A stretch of 64,000 nt of DNA from CAZCCM01 sp964616165 (GTDB taxonomy: Bacteria; Bacillota; Clostridia; TANB77; CAG-508). The position numbers were made by a program, and so were the translations under genes. Below the pieces are notes generated by a model that made no database searches, had not been told where the DNA came from, and was given only the letters and a program-made list of their open reading frames with translations. This document shows positions 50,713 to 61,046 of the stretch, one piece after another (position 1 is the first letter of the stretch; every line of letters begins with the position of its first letter). The DNA lies in assembly GCA_964616165.1 (NCBI GenBank), contig CAZTTS010000002.1, positions 1 to 64,000 of the forward strand, given 5' to 3'.

Positions 50713-53700
50713 ATGAACGACAAAGACTTTAATAGAATTAAAATCAGCTTGGCATCTGATGAAGCAATAAGAGAATGGTCTTATGGTGAGGTAAAAAAGC
50801 CAGAAACAATTAATTATAGAACTTTAAAACCAGAAAAAGATGGGCTTTTTTGTGAAAAAATCTTTGGTCCAACTAAAGATTGGGAATGTCATTGTGGAAA
50901 GTACAAGAGAGTAAGATATAAGGGAATAATTTGTGATAGATGTGGTGTTGAAGTAACTAGATCAAAAGTTAGAAGAGAAAGAATGGGACATATTGAACTT
51001 GCTACTCCTATAGCTCATATTTGGTATTTTAAAGGAGTTCCATCAAGATTGGCACTAGTACTTAATGTTTCACCTAAAGATCTTGAAAGAGTTATTTACT
51101 TTGCTTCATATATTGTTACTTCAAGTCAGATTCCAAATTTGAAAGAGAAGGATATTTTATCTGAAATGGACTATAGAGAAGCTGTTGAAACTTATGGTTA
51201 TGGAACATTTAAAGCAGAATCAGGAGCTGAAGCAGTAAGAAAACTATTGGAAAAAATAGATTTAGATGAATTATCAGCAGAAATTTATGAAGAATTTAAA
51301 AATGCTCCACAAGGCAAAAAAGGTAAAATTTTAAAAAGATTAGAAATTGTAGAAGCATTTAGAACATCAGGAAACAGACCAGAATGGGTAGTTATGAATA
51401 TTCTACCTGTAGTTCCACCTGATTTAAGACCAATGGTTCAATTAGATGGAGGTAGATTTGCTACTTCTGACTTAAATGATCTATATAGAAGAGTTTTAAA
51501 TAGAAATAATAGATTAAGAAGATTATTAGACTTAGGTGCACCAGATATTATTGTAAGAAATGAGAAAAGAATGCTTCAAGAATCTGTTGATGCATTATTA
51601 GATAATACTAAAAGAGGTAGACCAATAACAGGACCAGGAAACCGTCCTTTAAAATCTTTATCAGATAATTTAAAAGGAAAGCAAGGTAGATTTAGACAAA
51701 ATTTACTTGGTAAAAGAGTTGATTACTCTGGCCGTTCAGTTATAGTTGTTGGACCAGAATTGAAAATTTATCAATGTGGTCTTCCTAAAGAAATGGCCAT
51801 TGAATTATTCAAACCATTTGTTATGGGACAATTAATATCAAAAAATTTAGCTCCTAATATTAAAGCAGCTAAAAAAATGGTTGACACTCAACAAGAAGAA
51901 ATATGGGATATATTAGATGATGTTATTGATGATCATCCAGTACTTTTAAATAGAGCACCTACACTTCATAGATTGGGTGTGCAAGCTTTTGAACCAGTAT
52001 TAGTTGATGGTAAAGCGATTCATTTACATCCACTAGTTTGTGCAGCATTTAATGCAGATTTTGACGGAGACCAAATGCCAGTTCATGTGCCTTTATCTCC
52101 TGAATCTCAAGCAGAAGCAAGATATTTAATGTTATCAACAAATAATTTATTAAAACCTCAAGATGGACAACCAATAACAGTTCCATCACATGACATGATC
52201 ACAGGTTCATATTATTTAACTAGGCTTGAAGAAGGAGCAAAAGGGTCAGATAGTTACTTTAAAGATTCAGAAGAAGCAGAAATGGCTTATGCAACTAATC
52301 ATATTAGTTTACATGCTCCGATAAATGTAAAAATGTCTAAAACTGATGACAAAGGTTATACTACAAGTAAAATTATTAAAACAACAGTTGGAAGAATAAT
52401 ATTTAATCAAGTAATACCTCAAGATTTAGGTTTTGTTGATAGAACAGATCCAGAAAAAGAATTTGATTTAGAAATTAATGAAGACATTTCTAAAAAACTA
52501 TATAAACAAATAGTTTCAAAAAGCATAGATGTACATGGAATTACAAAAACAGCTGAAATTCTTGATGAAATAATTAAAGTAGCTTTTAAATATTCAACTG
52601 TATCTGGATTAACAGTATCTATTGCTGATGCCACTATTCCAAAAGAGAAACAAGCTATTTTAAAAGAAGCAGACAAAAAAGTTGATGAAATATATGAAAG
52701 TTTTAAAGAAGGATTATTGTCAGACGAAGATAGATATAATGCAACAGTGCAAATATGGCAAAAAGCTACTGATGATGTTACAAAGGCAATGGAAGCACAA
52801 TTTGATCCAATGAATCCTTTCTATTTAATGGCGAGAACTGGAGCAAGAGGTAATATTAACCAATTAAGACAAATTGCTGGTATGAGAGGACTTATGGCTG
52901 ATACTAGTGGTAAAGTTGTTGAAATACCTATTAAAGCTTCATTTAGAGAAGGTCTTGATGCTTTAGAATACTTTATTTCATCACATGGAGCTAGAAAAGG
53001 ATTAGCAGATACAGCTTTAAGAACAGCAAATGCTGGATATTTAACTAGAAGATTAGTTGATGTTGCACAAGATATAATAGTAAGAGAAGAAGATTGTGAA
53101 ACAGATATTGGTTTAAATTTAAAAGAAATAGTTGCTGATGGAAGAGTTGTAGAAAAATTAGAAGAGAGAATGGTTGGAAGATACCCATTAAAAGCTATCA
53201 AACATCCAAAAACAAATAAAACAATAGTAGCAAAAGATCAAATAATATCAGAAGCATTAGCTAATGAGATTGTTGAGGCAGGAATCAAAGAAGTTGAAGT
53301 AAGATCTTCAGTAGGATGTAAAACTAAACATGGTGTGTGTAAAGTATGTTATGGTAAATCGTTAGCTGCAAAAGAATTAGTTTCAATTGGCGATGCAGTT
53401 GGAATTATTGCTGCTCAAGCGATTGGAGAACCTGGAACTCAAATGACAATGCGTACTTTCCATAGTGGTGGAGTTGCTACAGCAGATGACATTACACAAG
53501 GTTTACCTAGAGTTGAAGAGTTATTTGAAGCTAGAAATCCTAAAGGTGTTGCTGTTATATCTGAAATTGATGGAACAATAAAAGTAAATCAACCAGAAGA
53601 TAAGAAAAAATCTTTAGAAATAATAATTATAGGGAAAAATGAAACAAAAACATATATAGCAAATCAAAAATTATTTGACTGGGTAGTTGATGGAGCAGAA

Positions 53701-54294
53701 GCAAAAGCTGGACAACCATTAACTGAAGGTTCTATAAATCCTAATGAATTATTAGTTGCAAAAGGACCATCAGCTGTATTTGAGTATATAATGGAAGAAG
53801 TACAAAAAACTTATAGGAATCAAGGTGTTGATATTAATGATAAACATATTGAAATAATTATTAGACAAATGTTAAAGAAAGTTAAAATATCTGATCCTGG
53901 AGATTCTGGAAGAATGATAGCAAGCTTTATAGATTTACCTAATTATTATGAAGAAAATGAGAAATTAAAAGCAGAGGGTAAAAAGCAAATGAAGGGTAAT
54001 AGAACATTACTAGGAATTAGTAAAGCTTCTATATCAACAGAGAGTTTCTTATCAGCAGCATCATTCCAAGAAACAACAAGAGTTTTAACAGATGCGGCAA
54101 TTAAAGGTAAAGTTGACGAACTAATTGGATTAAAAGAAAATGTTATTATTGGTAAATTAATCCCAGTTGGTGCAGGATTACCTAAATACAGAAAAATCAA
54201 AACAAATACTTTAGATGACAAAGAAAGAATTGAAAAAATTCTAGCATTAAAAGAAAAGTATCAAGAAGATTTAGATTTAAATACAGAAAGTTAA
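50713..54294 (+). CDS. rpoC: RNA polymerase beta' subunit
   Basis: RpoC carries the catalytic magnesium site NADFDGDQM, seen near residue 445. The N-terminal zinc site has CHCGKYKRVRYKGIICDRCG, and a second Cys set (EDCETD, VGCKTKHGVCKVCYG) lies near 795-885. The trigger loop region MRTFHSGGVA is present. An ATG at 50701 is in frame but lies before GGGAGG (50703-50708); ATG 50713 is chosen, giving 1193 residues. It lies 152 nt after rpoB with no terminator visible between them, so they are presumably co-transcribed. Confidence 0.97.
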   Translation: MNDKDFNRIKISLASDEAIREWSYGEVKKPETINYRTLKPEKDGLFCEKIFGPTKDWECHCGKYKRVRYKGIICDRCGVEVTRSKVRRERMGHIELATPIAHIWYFKGVPSRLALVLNVSPKDLERVIYFASYIVTSSQIPNLKEKDILSEMDYREAVETYGYGTFKAESGAEAVRKLLEKIDLDELSAEIYEEFKNAPQGKKGKILKRLEIVEAFRTSGNRPEWVVMNILPVVPPDLRPMVQLDGGRFATSDLNDLYRRVLNRNNRLRRLLDLGAPDIIVRNEKRMLQESVDALLDNTKRGRPITGPGNRPLKSLSDNLKGKQGRFRQNLLGKRVDYSGRSVIVVGPELKIYQCGLPKEMAIELFKPFVMGQLISKNLAPNIKAAKKMVDTQQEEIWDILDDVIDDHPVLLNRAPTLHRLGVQAFEPVLVDGKAIHLHPLVCAAFNADFDGDQMPVHVPLSPESQAEARYLMLSTNNLLKPQDGQPITVPSHDMITGSYYLTRLEEGAKGSDSYFKDSEEAEMAYATNHISLHAPINVKMSKTDDKGYTTSKIIKTTVGRIIFNQVIPQDLGFVDRTDPEKEFDLEINEDISKKLYKQIVSKSIDVHGITKTAEILDEIIKVAFKYSTVSGLTVSIADATIPKEKQAILKEADKKVDEIYESFKEGLLSDEDRYNATVQIWQKATDDVTKAMEAQFDPMNPFYLMARTGARGNINQLRQIAGMRGLMADTSGKVVEIPIKASFREGLDALEYFISSHGARKGLADTALRTANAGYLTRRLVDVAQDIIVREEDCETDIGLNLKEIVADGRVVEKLEERMVGRYPLKAIKHPKTNKTIVAKDQIISEALANEIVEAGIKEVEVRSSVGCKTKHGVCKVCYGKSLAAKELVSIGDAVGIIAAQAIGEPGTQMTMRTFHSGGVATADDITQGLPRVEELFEARNPKGVAVISEIDGTIKVNQPEDKKKSLEIIIIGKNETKTYIANQKLFDWVVDGAEAKAGQPLTEGSINPNELLVAKGPSAVFEYIMEEVQKTYRNQGVDINDKHIEIIIRQMLKKVKISDPGDSGRMIASFIDLPNYYEENEKLKAEGKKQMKGNRTLLGISKASISTESFLSAASFQETTRVLTDAAIKGKVDELIGLKENVIIGKLIPVGAGLPKYRKIKTNTLDDKERIEKILALKEKYQEDLDLNTES

Positions 54295-54344
54295 TAAAAT
54301 TAATAAAAATTAATAAAAATCATTGAAAGTTCATAAAAACTATT

Positions 54345-54378
54345 AAAGCGGTATGAAAAAACATATCGCTTTTTTATT
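54345..54378 (+). terminator. Terminator of rpoBC
   Basis: AAAGCGGTATG/CATATCGCTTT, an 11-bp stem with one wobble pair, a 6-nt loop and a T7 tail. Confidence 0.88.
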
Positions 54379-54487
54379 GTCATTTATATTACAAATGCCC
54401 AAAAAGGCTCAATTTAAACAAATAATAACATATAATATGAAATAAAGATGAATAAATTAGACATATAGTTGTATATTTGAGGCAAAG

Positions 54488-57211
54488 ATGAAAAGAATTA
54501 TGAAAGATAAAGAGAAACTAAAAGAAAAAGAAAAAGACTTAACAATTAGAGAAAATATTAATAAAAGACTAAAAGATGCTTCAGAAAGTAATATTCCGGA
54601 TCTTTATAAAAGCCTAAATAGTTCTGAAAATGGTTTAACAGAAAAACAAGTAAAAGTATCCATTGATGAATATGGTGAAAATATAATTGTCTATGATAAA
54701 GACAATTCCATATTTAAAAGACTAAGAGAAGCATTTATAAATCCTTTTACTCTTGTATTAATTGTTCTTGCAATAGTATCTACTTTTACAGATATTATTT
54801 TGGTTTCTATTGAAGAAAGAAATTATGCAACTGTTATTATTATTAGCACAATGGTTCTTATATCTGGTGTTTTAAGATTTGCTCAAGAAACTAGAAGTGG
54901 TAATGCAGCGGAAAGATTACTAGAAATGATTGAAACCACTACTAATATTGAAAGAAAAGAAGATGGTCCCAAAGAAATACCAATAGATGAAGTTGTAGTT
55001 GGGGATATAGTACATCTTACAGCAGGAGACATGATACCTGCTGATATTAGAATATTAGAAGCAAAAGACCTTTTTATTAGTCAATCTGCACTAACTGGTG
55101 AGAGTGAAACTATTGAAAAAATAGCAAAAGAAAGCAGTGATAATAAAACACCTTTAGAAAAACATAATCTAGCATTTATGGGGACAAATGTTATTTCAGG
55201 ATATGGAAAGGGAATTGTAATTGCCATAGGTTCTGATACATATTTTGGAGAAATTGCTCATAAACTAAAAAGAACTCCAACAGTTACAAGCTTTGAAAAA
55301 GGTGTTAATTCAGTTTCTTGGGTATTAATTAGATTTATGCTTGTAATGGTTCCAATAGTTTTTGTTATTAATGGTATTACTAAAAATGATTGGATTAGTG
55401 CATTGCTTTTTGCTATATCTATAGCTGTAGGTTTAACACCAGAGATGTTACCAATGATTGTAACAACAGGACTTGCAAAAGGTTCAGTAGCAATGTCCAA
55501 GAAAAAAGTTATTATAAAAAATTTAAATTCAATACAAAACTTAGGTTCAATAGATATATTATGTACTGATAAAACTGGAACTTTAACTGAAGATAAAATT
55601 AAACTTCAATATCATCTAGATGTAGAAGGCAAAGAGGATACAAGAGTTTTAAGACATGGTTTTATGAATAGTTATTATCAAACAGGACTTAAAAATTTAA
55701 TGGATAAAGCTATTATTGATAAAGCTATTGAACTACAAGATATAGATGAAAAATTAGGCAAATCTTTAACTCGTTATATAAAGGTTGATGAAATACCTTT
55801 TGATTTTAATAGAAGAAGAATTAGTGTTGTTTTAAAAGATGAAACAGGAAAAACCCAAATGGTTACCAAAGGAGCTGTAGAAGAAATGTTAACAATTTCA
55901 ACTTTTGTTGAATATAAGGGAGAGGTTGTTCCTTTAAATGATGATAAAAAAGATATTGTTAAAGCCAAAGTAAAAGAATTAAATGAAAGTGGGATGAGAG
56001 TCTTAGCTGTTTCACAAAAAACCAATCCATCACCTATAGGAGAGTTTTCGGTTGCAGATGAAAATGAAATGGTTTTAATGGGATATTTAGCATTTTTAGA
56101 TCCCCCAAAAGAAACTGCAAAATCAGCAATACAGGCTTTAAAGGATCATGGTGTTAGTATAAAAGTATTAACAGGAGATAATGCTGAAGTAACAAAAAAT
56201 GTTTGTATGCAAGTAGGAATTGAATTTGATAAAATATATATTGGAGCAGATGTAGATGAAATGGATGATAAAGAATTAGCTAAGATAGCTGTTAAAACAG
56301 CAATATTTGCTAAATTATCACCTGCTCAAAAAGCTAGAATAGTGAATCTTTTAAAAGAAGAAGGACATTCTGTTGGATACTTGGGTGATGGTATTAATGA
56401 TGCATTAGCTTTAGAAGCTGCTGATGTTGGTATTTCAGTTGATAATGCTGTAGATATTGCAAAAGAATCAGCAGATGTTATTCTTTTAGAAAAAGATCTC
56501 ATGGTATTAGAAAATGGAATTATTGAAGGTAGAAAAACATATGCTAATATTATAAAATATATAAAATTAACAGCATCTTCAAATTTTGGGAATGTGTTTT
56601 CTGTTTTAATTGCAAGTGCATTTTTGCCATTTCTACCAATGATGAGTCTACATTTAATCTTATTAAATTTAATATATGATATTTCATGTATTGCAATACC
56701 TTGGGATAATGTTGATGAAGAAATGATTAAAAAACCTAGAAATTGGGATGCTAGTTCAATATTTAAATTTATGATATGGATGGGCCCTATAAGTTCTATA
56801 TTTGATATTACAACATATATATTAATGTATTTTGTAATTGCACCAGTGTTTACAGGAGGGCTATATTATCACCAATTAACAGATCCTAGTATGATGTTAA
56901 CATTTATGGCAGTATTCCATTCTGGTTGGTTTATAGAGTCAATGTGGAGCCAAACTCTTGTTATTCATTTAATTAGAACAAGTAAAACTCCTTTTATAAA
57001 AAGTAATGCATCAAGAAATTTGACTATACTAACTCTTTTAGGAATCGTAATTGCTACTATTATTCCATATACGGCACTAGGTAAGACTATAGGATTATTC
57101 CCTCTACCAGCTATATATTTTGTATATTTAGCTTTAACAATAATAGCATATATGCTCTTAATTGGTATCTTTAAGAAAATATATATTAAGAAATATGGAG
57201 AACTTCTTTAG
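54488..57211 (+). CDS. mgtA: Magnesium-type P-type ATPase (MgtA family)
   Basis: The 907-residue protein is a P-type cation ATPase. It shows TGES near 205, the phosphorylation site DKTGTLTED near 361, the KGAVEEM nucleotide region and GDGINDALALEAADVGISV near 636. The long C-terminal membrane part (PWDNVDEE, FKFMIWMGPISSIFD, HSGWFIESMWSQTLVIHLIRT) is characteristic of MgtA/MgtB magnesium importers. The first 30 residues are strongly charged. GAGGCAAAG precedes the ATG. I see no M-box riboswitch: only about 110 nt separate it from the rpoC terminator. Confidence 0.92.
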   Translation: MKRIMKDKEKLKEKEKDLTIRENINKRLKDASESNIPDLYKSLNSSENGLTEKQVKVSIDEYGENIIVYDKDNSIFKRLREAFINPFTLVLIVLAIVSTFTDIILVSIEERNYATVIIISTMVLISGVLRFAQETRSGNAAERLLEMIETTTNIERKEDGPKEIPIDEVVVGDIVHLTAGDMIPADIRILEAKDLFISQSALTGESETIEKIAKESSDNKTPLEKHNLAFMGTNVISGYGKGIVIAIGSDTYFGEIAHKLKRTPTVTSFEKGVNSVSWVLIRFMLVMVPIVFVINGITKNDWISALLFAISIAVGLTPEMLPMIVTTGLAKGSVAMSKKKVIIKNLNSIQNLGSIDILCTDKTGTLTEDKIKLQYHLDVEGKEDTRVLRHGFMNSYYQTGLKNLMDKAIIDKAIELQDIDEKLGKSLTRYIKVDEIPFDFNRRRISVVLKDETGKTQMVTKGAVEEMLTISTFVEYKGEVVPLNDDKKDIVKAKVKELNESGMRVLAVSQKTNPSPIGEFSVADENEMVLMGYLAFLDPPKETAKSAIQALKDHGVSIKVLTGDNAEVTKNVCMQVGIEFDKIYIGADVDEMDDKELAKIAVKTAIFAKLSPAQKARIVNLLKEEGHSVGYLGDGINDALALEAADVGISVDNAVDIAKESADVILLEKDLMVLENGIIEGRKTYANIIKYIKLTASSNFGNVFSVLIASAFLPFLPMMSLHLILLNLIYDISCIAIPWDNVDEEMIKKPRNWDASSIFKFMIWMGPISSIFDITTYILMYFVIAPVFTGGLYYHQLTDPSMMLTFMAVFHSGWFIESMWSQTLVIHLIRTSKTPFIKSNASRNLTILTLLGIVIATIIPYTALGKTIGLFPLPAIYFVYLALTIIAYMLLIGIFKKIYIKKYGELL

Positions 57212-57326
57212 TTGTATATCATAAGTATAACAATTTGATTAATAAAGCTTTAAAATTTAAGTATTTGTTTCTAAAGTTTTGTTTAATGTGTTAAAATATA
57301 AATGTAAATAAATAAATAGGTAAAAA

Positions 57327-58013
57327 ATGATTGAATTTAGAAATGTCACAAAAACATATAGCTCGGGTATAGATGCGGTTAAAAACGCTAATTTTACAAT
57401 TAATGATGGAGATTTTACATTTTTAGTTGGATCTTCAGGTAGTGGTAAATCAACTTTAATTAAATTAATTTTAAAAGAGGTAGATCCTACTGCGGGAGCT
57501 ATATATGTTGATAATAAAGATATTACAAAAATAAAAGAAAAAAGGATCCCATATTTAAGAAGAAGTATGGGTGTTGTTTTCCAAGATTTTAGATTATTAC
57601 AGGATAAAACAGTCTATCAGAATGTTGCTTTCGCAATGCAAATTGTTAATGCGTCTAAAAGACATATTAAAAAACAAGTTAATGTTGTGTTATCTTTGGT
57701 AGGTTTAGATGGTAAAGCTAATTTTTATCCTACACAATTGTCTGGTGGTGAACAACAAAGAGTTGCAATAGCAAGAGCTTTAGTTAATAATCCAAGTGTT
57801 ATAATTGCTGATGAACCTACGGGTAATTTAGATCCTGAAACAGCTTGGGAAATTATGAATTTACTTTATGAAATTAATCAAAGAGGCACAACTGTTATAA
57901 TGGCAACACATGCAAAAGATATCGTTAATTATATGAAACAAAGAGTTATCGAAATTAGAGGCGGTGTTATTGTAAGAGATGTTAAAAAAGGTGGGTATTC
58001 AGGTGAATGTTAA
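57327..58013 (+). CDS. ftsE: Cell-division ATP-binding protein FtsE
   Basis: FtsE is the ABC ATPase that works with FtsX to activate peptidoglycan hydrolases at division or along the cylinder. The 228-residue protein has Walker A GSSGSGKS near 36, the VFQDFRLLQDKTVYQNVAFAM Q-loop region, LSGGEQQRVAIARAL, Walker B VIIADEPTGNLDPE, and the switch His in ATHAKD. The ftsX gene overlaps its end. Confidence 0.96.
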   Translation: MIEFRNVTKTYSSGIDAVKNANFTINDGDFTFLVGSSGSGKSTLIKLILKEVDPTAGAIYVDNKDITKIKEKRIPYLRRSMGVVFQDFRLLQDKTVYQNVAFAMQIVNASKRHIKKQVNVVLSLVGLDGKANFYPTQLSGGEQQRVAIARALVNNPSVIIADEPTGNLDPETAWEIMNLLYEINQRGTTVIMATHAKDIVNYMKQRVIEIRGGVIVRDVKKGGYSGEC

Positions 58014-58902
58014 ATTTGGTTATTATTTAAAAGAAGGATTTGCTAATCTTTCAAAAAACAAAAAGTCAACCATAGCATCACTTACTGTTATGTTATCTAC
58101 TTTATTTGTTTTTGGTGTTTTCTTATTATTGAATAAAAATATTAATAAAATAATATTAGGAATGGAAGAAGAGCAGGGAATTGAAGTTTTTATTAGTTTA
58201 GATGCTAATGATGAACAGGTTGCAAAATTAGGCGAAGATATAAAGAAAATTGATGGTGTTAATACTATTAAATTTAAATCAAAACAAGAAGCTATAGAAT
58301 CTTTAAAAGAACAATGGAAAGACAATCCAAGCGTAATTGATGGATTAGTAGATCATGATGAATTTTTACCAGCGTCATATATAATAACATTAACGGACTT
58401 ACATAAAAATAATGTAGTTCAAGCTGAAATAGAAAAAATGCCAAATGTAAAAAGTATAAGAAATCAAGATGATATTATTTCGGCAGTGGTAGTAATATCA
58501 AAGTCAGTCAAAGTATTTATAATTAGCATTACTACAATATTAATTATTGTTTCAATTGTTATAATTTCCAACACGATTAAACTTTCTGTATATGCTAGAA
58601 GAAAAGAAATATCTATTATGAAATATGTTGGAGCTTCAAATGGATTTATTAGAGGACCATTTGTAGTTGAATCAATTTTGATGGGGCTAATTGCAGTTCT
58701 TATTTGCCTTATAATTGTTTTCTTTACTTATGAATTTGTTACACAAAAACTATTAGAACTTGGAACTTCTCAATCTTTAACTATTGTTGTTGTTCCATTC
58801 TTAGACATACTACCAGAATTATTAGCAAGTTATTTTGGACTAGCTCTAGGAATTGGTATAATTGGAAGTTCGATTTCGATGAAAAGATATTTAGAAGTTT
58901 AA
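58003..58902 (+). CDS. ftsX: Cell-division protein FtsX
   Basis: FtsX is the membrane partner of FtsE. The protein has one helix (about 20-40), an outside domain (about 45-160; GIEVFISLDANDEQ, PASYIITL), then three helices with the typical ARRKEISIMKYVGASNGFIRGPFVVES segment. An ATG at 57979 gives eight more residues, but AAAAGGTGGG lies just after it; GTG 58003 has correct spacing and starts the usual MNVKFGYYLKEG (299 residues). It overlaps ftsE by 11 nt. Confidence 0.94.
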   Translation: MNVKFGYYLKEGFANLSKNKKSTIASLTVMLSTLFVFGVFLLLNKNINKIILGMEEEQGIEVFISLDANDEQVAKLGEDIKKIDGVNTIKFKSKQEAIESLKEQWKDNPSVIDGLVDHDEFLPASYIITLTDLHKNNVVQAEIEKMPNVKSIRNQDDIISAVVVISKSVKVFIISITTILIIVSIVIISNTIKLSVYARRKEISIMKYVGASNGFIRGPFVVESILMGLIAVLICLIIVFFTYEFVTQKLLELGTSQSLTIVVVPFLDILPELLASYFGLALGIGIIGSSISMKRYLEV

Positions 58903-58939
58903 GACAAAAAATATATTTATATATTAAAAAATAAAAATA

Positions 58940-58967
58940 AGGCTCTTTTAAAGGGCTTTTTTTGTAT
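58940..58967 (+). terminator. Probable terminator of ftsEX
   Basis: AGGCTCTT pairs with AAGGGCTT (two wobble pairs), followed by a T7 run. Confidence 0.7.
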
Positions 58968-58998
58968 TTATATTCTTAGCTCTTAAAAGCTTTATAAA

Positions 58999-59027
58999 TT
59001 GACATAAACTACACTAATTGGTATAAT
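58999..59027 (+). promoter_or_regulatory. Perfect-consensus promoter for RNase J
   Basis: TTGACA, 17 bp, TATAAT with an extended -10 TGG. Start near 59034, leaving a leader of about 110 nt. Confidence 0.9.
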
Positions 59028-59036
59028 TATATATCA

Positions 59037-59130
59037 TTGCAAGCTTTGCAAATAACGGATTTTATCGTAAGGATAAAAAATTAAATTAATTATTAAATAA
59101 CGGAACAGAAATATTAAAGAGAATATTTCT
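59037..59130 (+). promoter_or_regulatory. Hairpin-rich 5' leader of RNase J
   Basis: TTGCAA-GCT-TTGCAA forms a hairpin at the very 5' end of the transcript. TTTATC/GATAAA can form a second near 59062-59080. AGAAATATT/AATATTTCT (59107-59130) forms a third just before the AAAGGAG ribosome site. Confidence 0.5.
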
Positions 59131-59143
59131 ACAAAGGAGAAAA

Positions 59144-60934
59144 ATGAATAAAAAGAACGAGAAGAATAGTTTTACTAAAACTATAGATAAGACTATTGTA
59201 AGAGATAGGAAAAAGATTGCTAGGAATGTGAATAAAAGCTTTGGAAAAACAAAAACTAAAACTAGTCATGAAAAAATAAATGATAATCAGCCTAGACTTA
59301 AAGTTATACCTTTAGGTGGTTTAGATGAAATTGGTAAGAATATTACTGTTTTTGAATATGAAGATGAAATCATCATAGTTGACTGTGGTATAGGTTTTCC
59401 AGAAGAAGATATGCTAGGAATAGATATTGTTATCCCAGATTTTACATATTTAGAAAAAAACCATAATAAAATTAAAGGTCTTTTAATTACACATGGACAT
59501 GAAGACCATATAGGAGCAGTACCATATTTATTAAAAAAGATAAATATACCAGTATATGCACCTAGATTTGCTGTAGGATTAATTGAAGACAAATTACAAG
59601 AACATAAAATAAAAGATAGTAAAGTTATTGAAATTAAACAAGGGAGTAAGTTAAAACTAGGTAAATTCTTTGATATTGAATTTATACATAGTGCACATAG
59701 TATTAGAGATTCTCTAATGTTATCAATAACTACTCCAGTTGGTACAGTTGTTCATACAGGAGATTTTAAAGTAGAATTTTCACCAGTTAATGGACAAGTA
59801 ATGAATATTGGGAAAATGGCAGAAATAGGGAATGAAGGAGTACTTTTATTATTATCTGATAGTACAAATTCAGAAATTCCAGGATTTACTGTTTCTGAAA
59901 AGTCTATAGGAAAAGTATTTGCAGATATATTTGAAGGTGAAACTAAAAGAATATTAGTAGCAACATTTTCATCACATATAGATAGAGTTCAACAAATTAT
60001 TAATGTAGCTGTACAAAATAAAAGAAAAGTATCTATTAGTGGCAAATCAATGATAAATATGATTAAAACAGCTAGAAAATTAGGTTATCTTGATGTTCCT
60101 GATGAAACTTTTATAGACATTGATAATATTAATAATTATCCTGATGAAGAATTGGTTGTTATTACAACAGGTTCTCAAGGAGAAACAATGTCAGCTTTAT
60201 CAAGAATGGCTACAGGACAACATAAAAAAGTTAAAGTAGGTTCTAATGACTTAATAGTAATTTCTGCAGATCCTATACCAGGAAATGAAGCTAATGTTTC
60301 TAATATTATTAATTTATTAATGAAATCTGGTGCACAAGTTATATATTCTTCAGCTGAAAAACTACATGTATCAGGGCATGCATGTCAGGAAGAACAAAAA
60401 TTAATATTATCATTATTTAGACCAAAATATTTTATGCCAATACATGGTGAATATAGACAATTAATTGCACATAAAAACACAGCAGTTTTATTAGGTCTTC
60501 CTAAGGAAAATATAATAATAGCTGAAAATGGGCATACAATTGAGCTTACTAAGGATAAAATGCAAAAAGGTGGTATAGTACAACATGGTAAAGTATTTGT
60601 TGATGGTATTGGTGTAGGCGATGTTGGAAATGTAGTTTTAAGAGATAGACATCATTTATCTCAAGATGGACTAATTATTATAGTTATAACTATGGATTCA
60701 ACAAGTGGAGAATTAGTAGCTGGACCTGATATAGTTTCAAGAGGTTTTGTATATATTAAAGAATCAGAAGAATTATTAGAAGAGTTAAGGAAAAAAGTTT
60801 TAAAAGCTATAATGGAAACTGATTCTAGAGACTGGACAGTTTTAAAAGGTGTTGTTAGATCAACTGTTTTAAAATTTGTTTACAAGAAAACTGAAAGAAA
60901 TCCTATGGTATTACCTATAATAGTTGAAGTATAA
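59144..60934 (+). CDS. rnj: Ribonuclease J
   Basis: RNase J is the main 5'-end-dependent exo/endoribonuclease of Firmicutes. The 596-residue protein has the beta-lactamase/beta-CASP fold: LGGLDEIGKNITVFE, THGHEDHIGAVPYLL near 112, HSAHSIRDS, HTGDFKVEF, the beta-CASP DSTNSEIPGFTVSEK region, TTGSQGETMSALSRMA, and MPIHGEYRQL, then a C-terminal domain. About 45 Lys/Thr-rich residues precede the catalytic domain, beyond what B. subtilis RNase J1 has. Only one RNase J is in the window, so J1 or J2 status is unclear. Confidence 0.95.
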   Translation: MNKKNEKNSFTKTIDKTIVRDRKKIARNVNKSFGKTKTKTSHEKINDNQPRLKVIPLGGLDEIGKNITVFEYEDEIIIVDCGIGFPEEDMLGIDIVIPDFTYLEKNHNKIKGLLITHGHEDHIGAVPYLLKKINIPVYAPRFAVGLIEDKLQEHKIKDSKVIEIKQGSKLKLGKFFDIEFIHSAHSIRDSLMLSITTPVGTVVHTGDFKVEFSPVNGQVMNIGKMAEIGNEGVLLLLSDSTNSEIPGFTVSEKSIGKVFADIFEGETKRILVATFSSHIDRVQQIINVAVQNKRKVSISGKSMINMIKTARKLGYLDVPDETFIDIDNINNYPDEELVVITTGSQGETMSALSRMATGQHKKVKVGSNDLIVISADPIPGNEANVSNIINLLMKSGAQVIYSSAEKLHVSGHACQEEQKLILSLFRPKYFMPIHGEYRQLIAHKNTAVLLGLPKENIIIAENGHTIELTKDKMQKGGIVQHGKVFVDGIGVGDVGNVVLRDRHHLSQDGLIIIVITMDSTSGELVAGPDIVSRGFVYIKESEELLEELRKKVLKAIMETDSRDWTVLKGVVRSTVLKFVYKKTERNPMVLPIIVEV

Positions 60935-60963
60935 AAATAAACTAGTTTTAAAAAGAACTAAAA

Positions 60964-61018
60964 AATAAATAATAAATAATAAATAATTATGAATTAGAAT
61001 TAAAATTAAAATTAAAAT
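60964..61018. repeat. Short AT repeats before gltX
   Basis: Three TAAATAA-type units (about 60964-60986) and three TAAAAT units (61001-61018) lie between rnj and gltX. There is no T-box motif here. Confidence 0.65.
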
Positions 61019-61046
61019 AGAGAATAAGAATAGTAAAGGATAAAAA

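Noticed and set aside
54378..54487. M-box magnesium riboswitch before the MgtA-type gene
   Set aside because: The gap is too short and lacks the M-box core elements; a simple promoter is more likely.
60935..61046. T-box leader before gltX (also examined before hisS and serS)
   Set aside because: No TGGNACCGCG-type T-box sequence or leader of adequate length in any of the three gaps.
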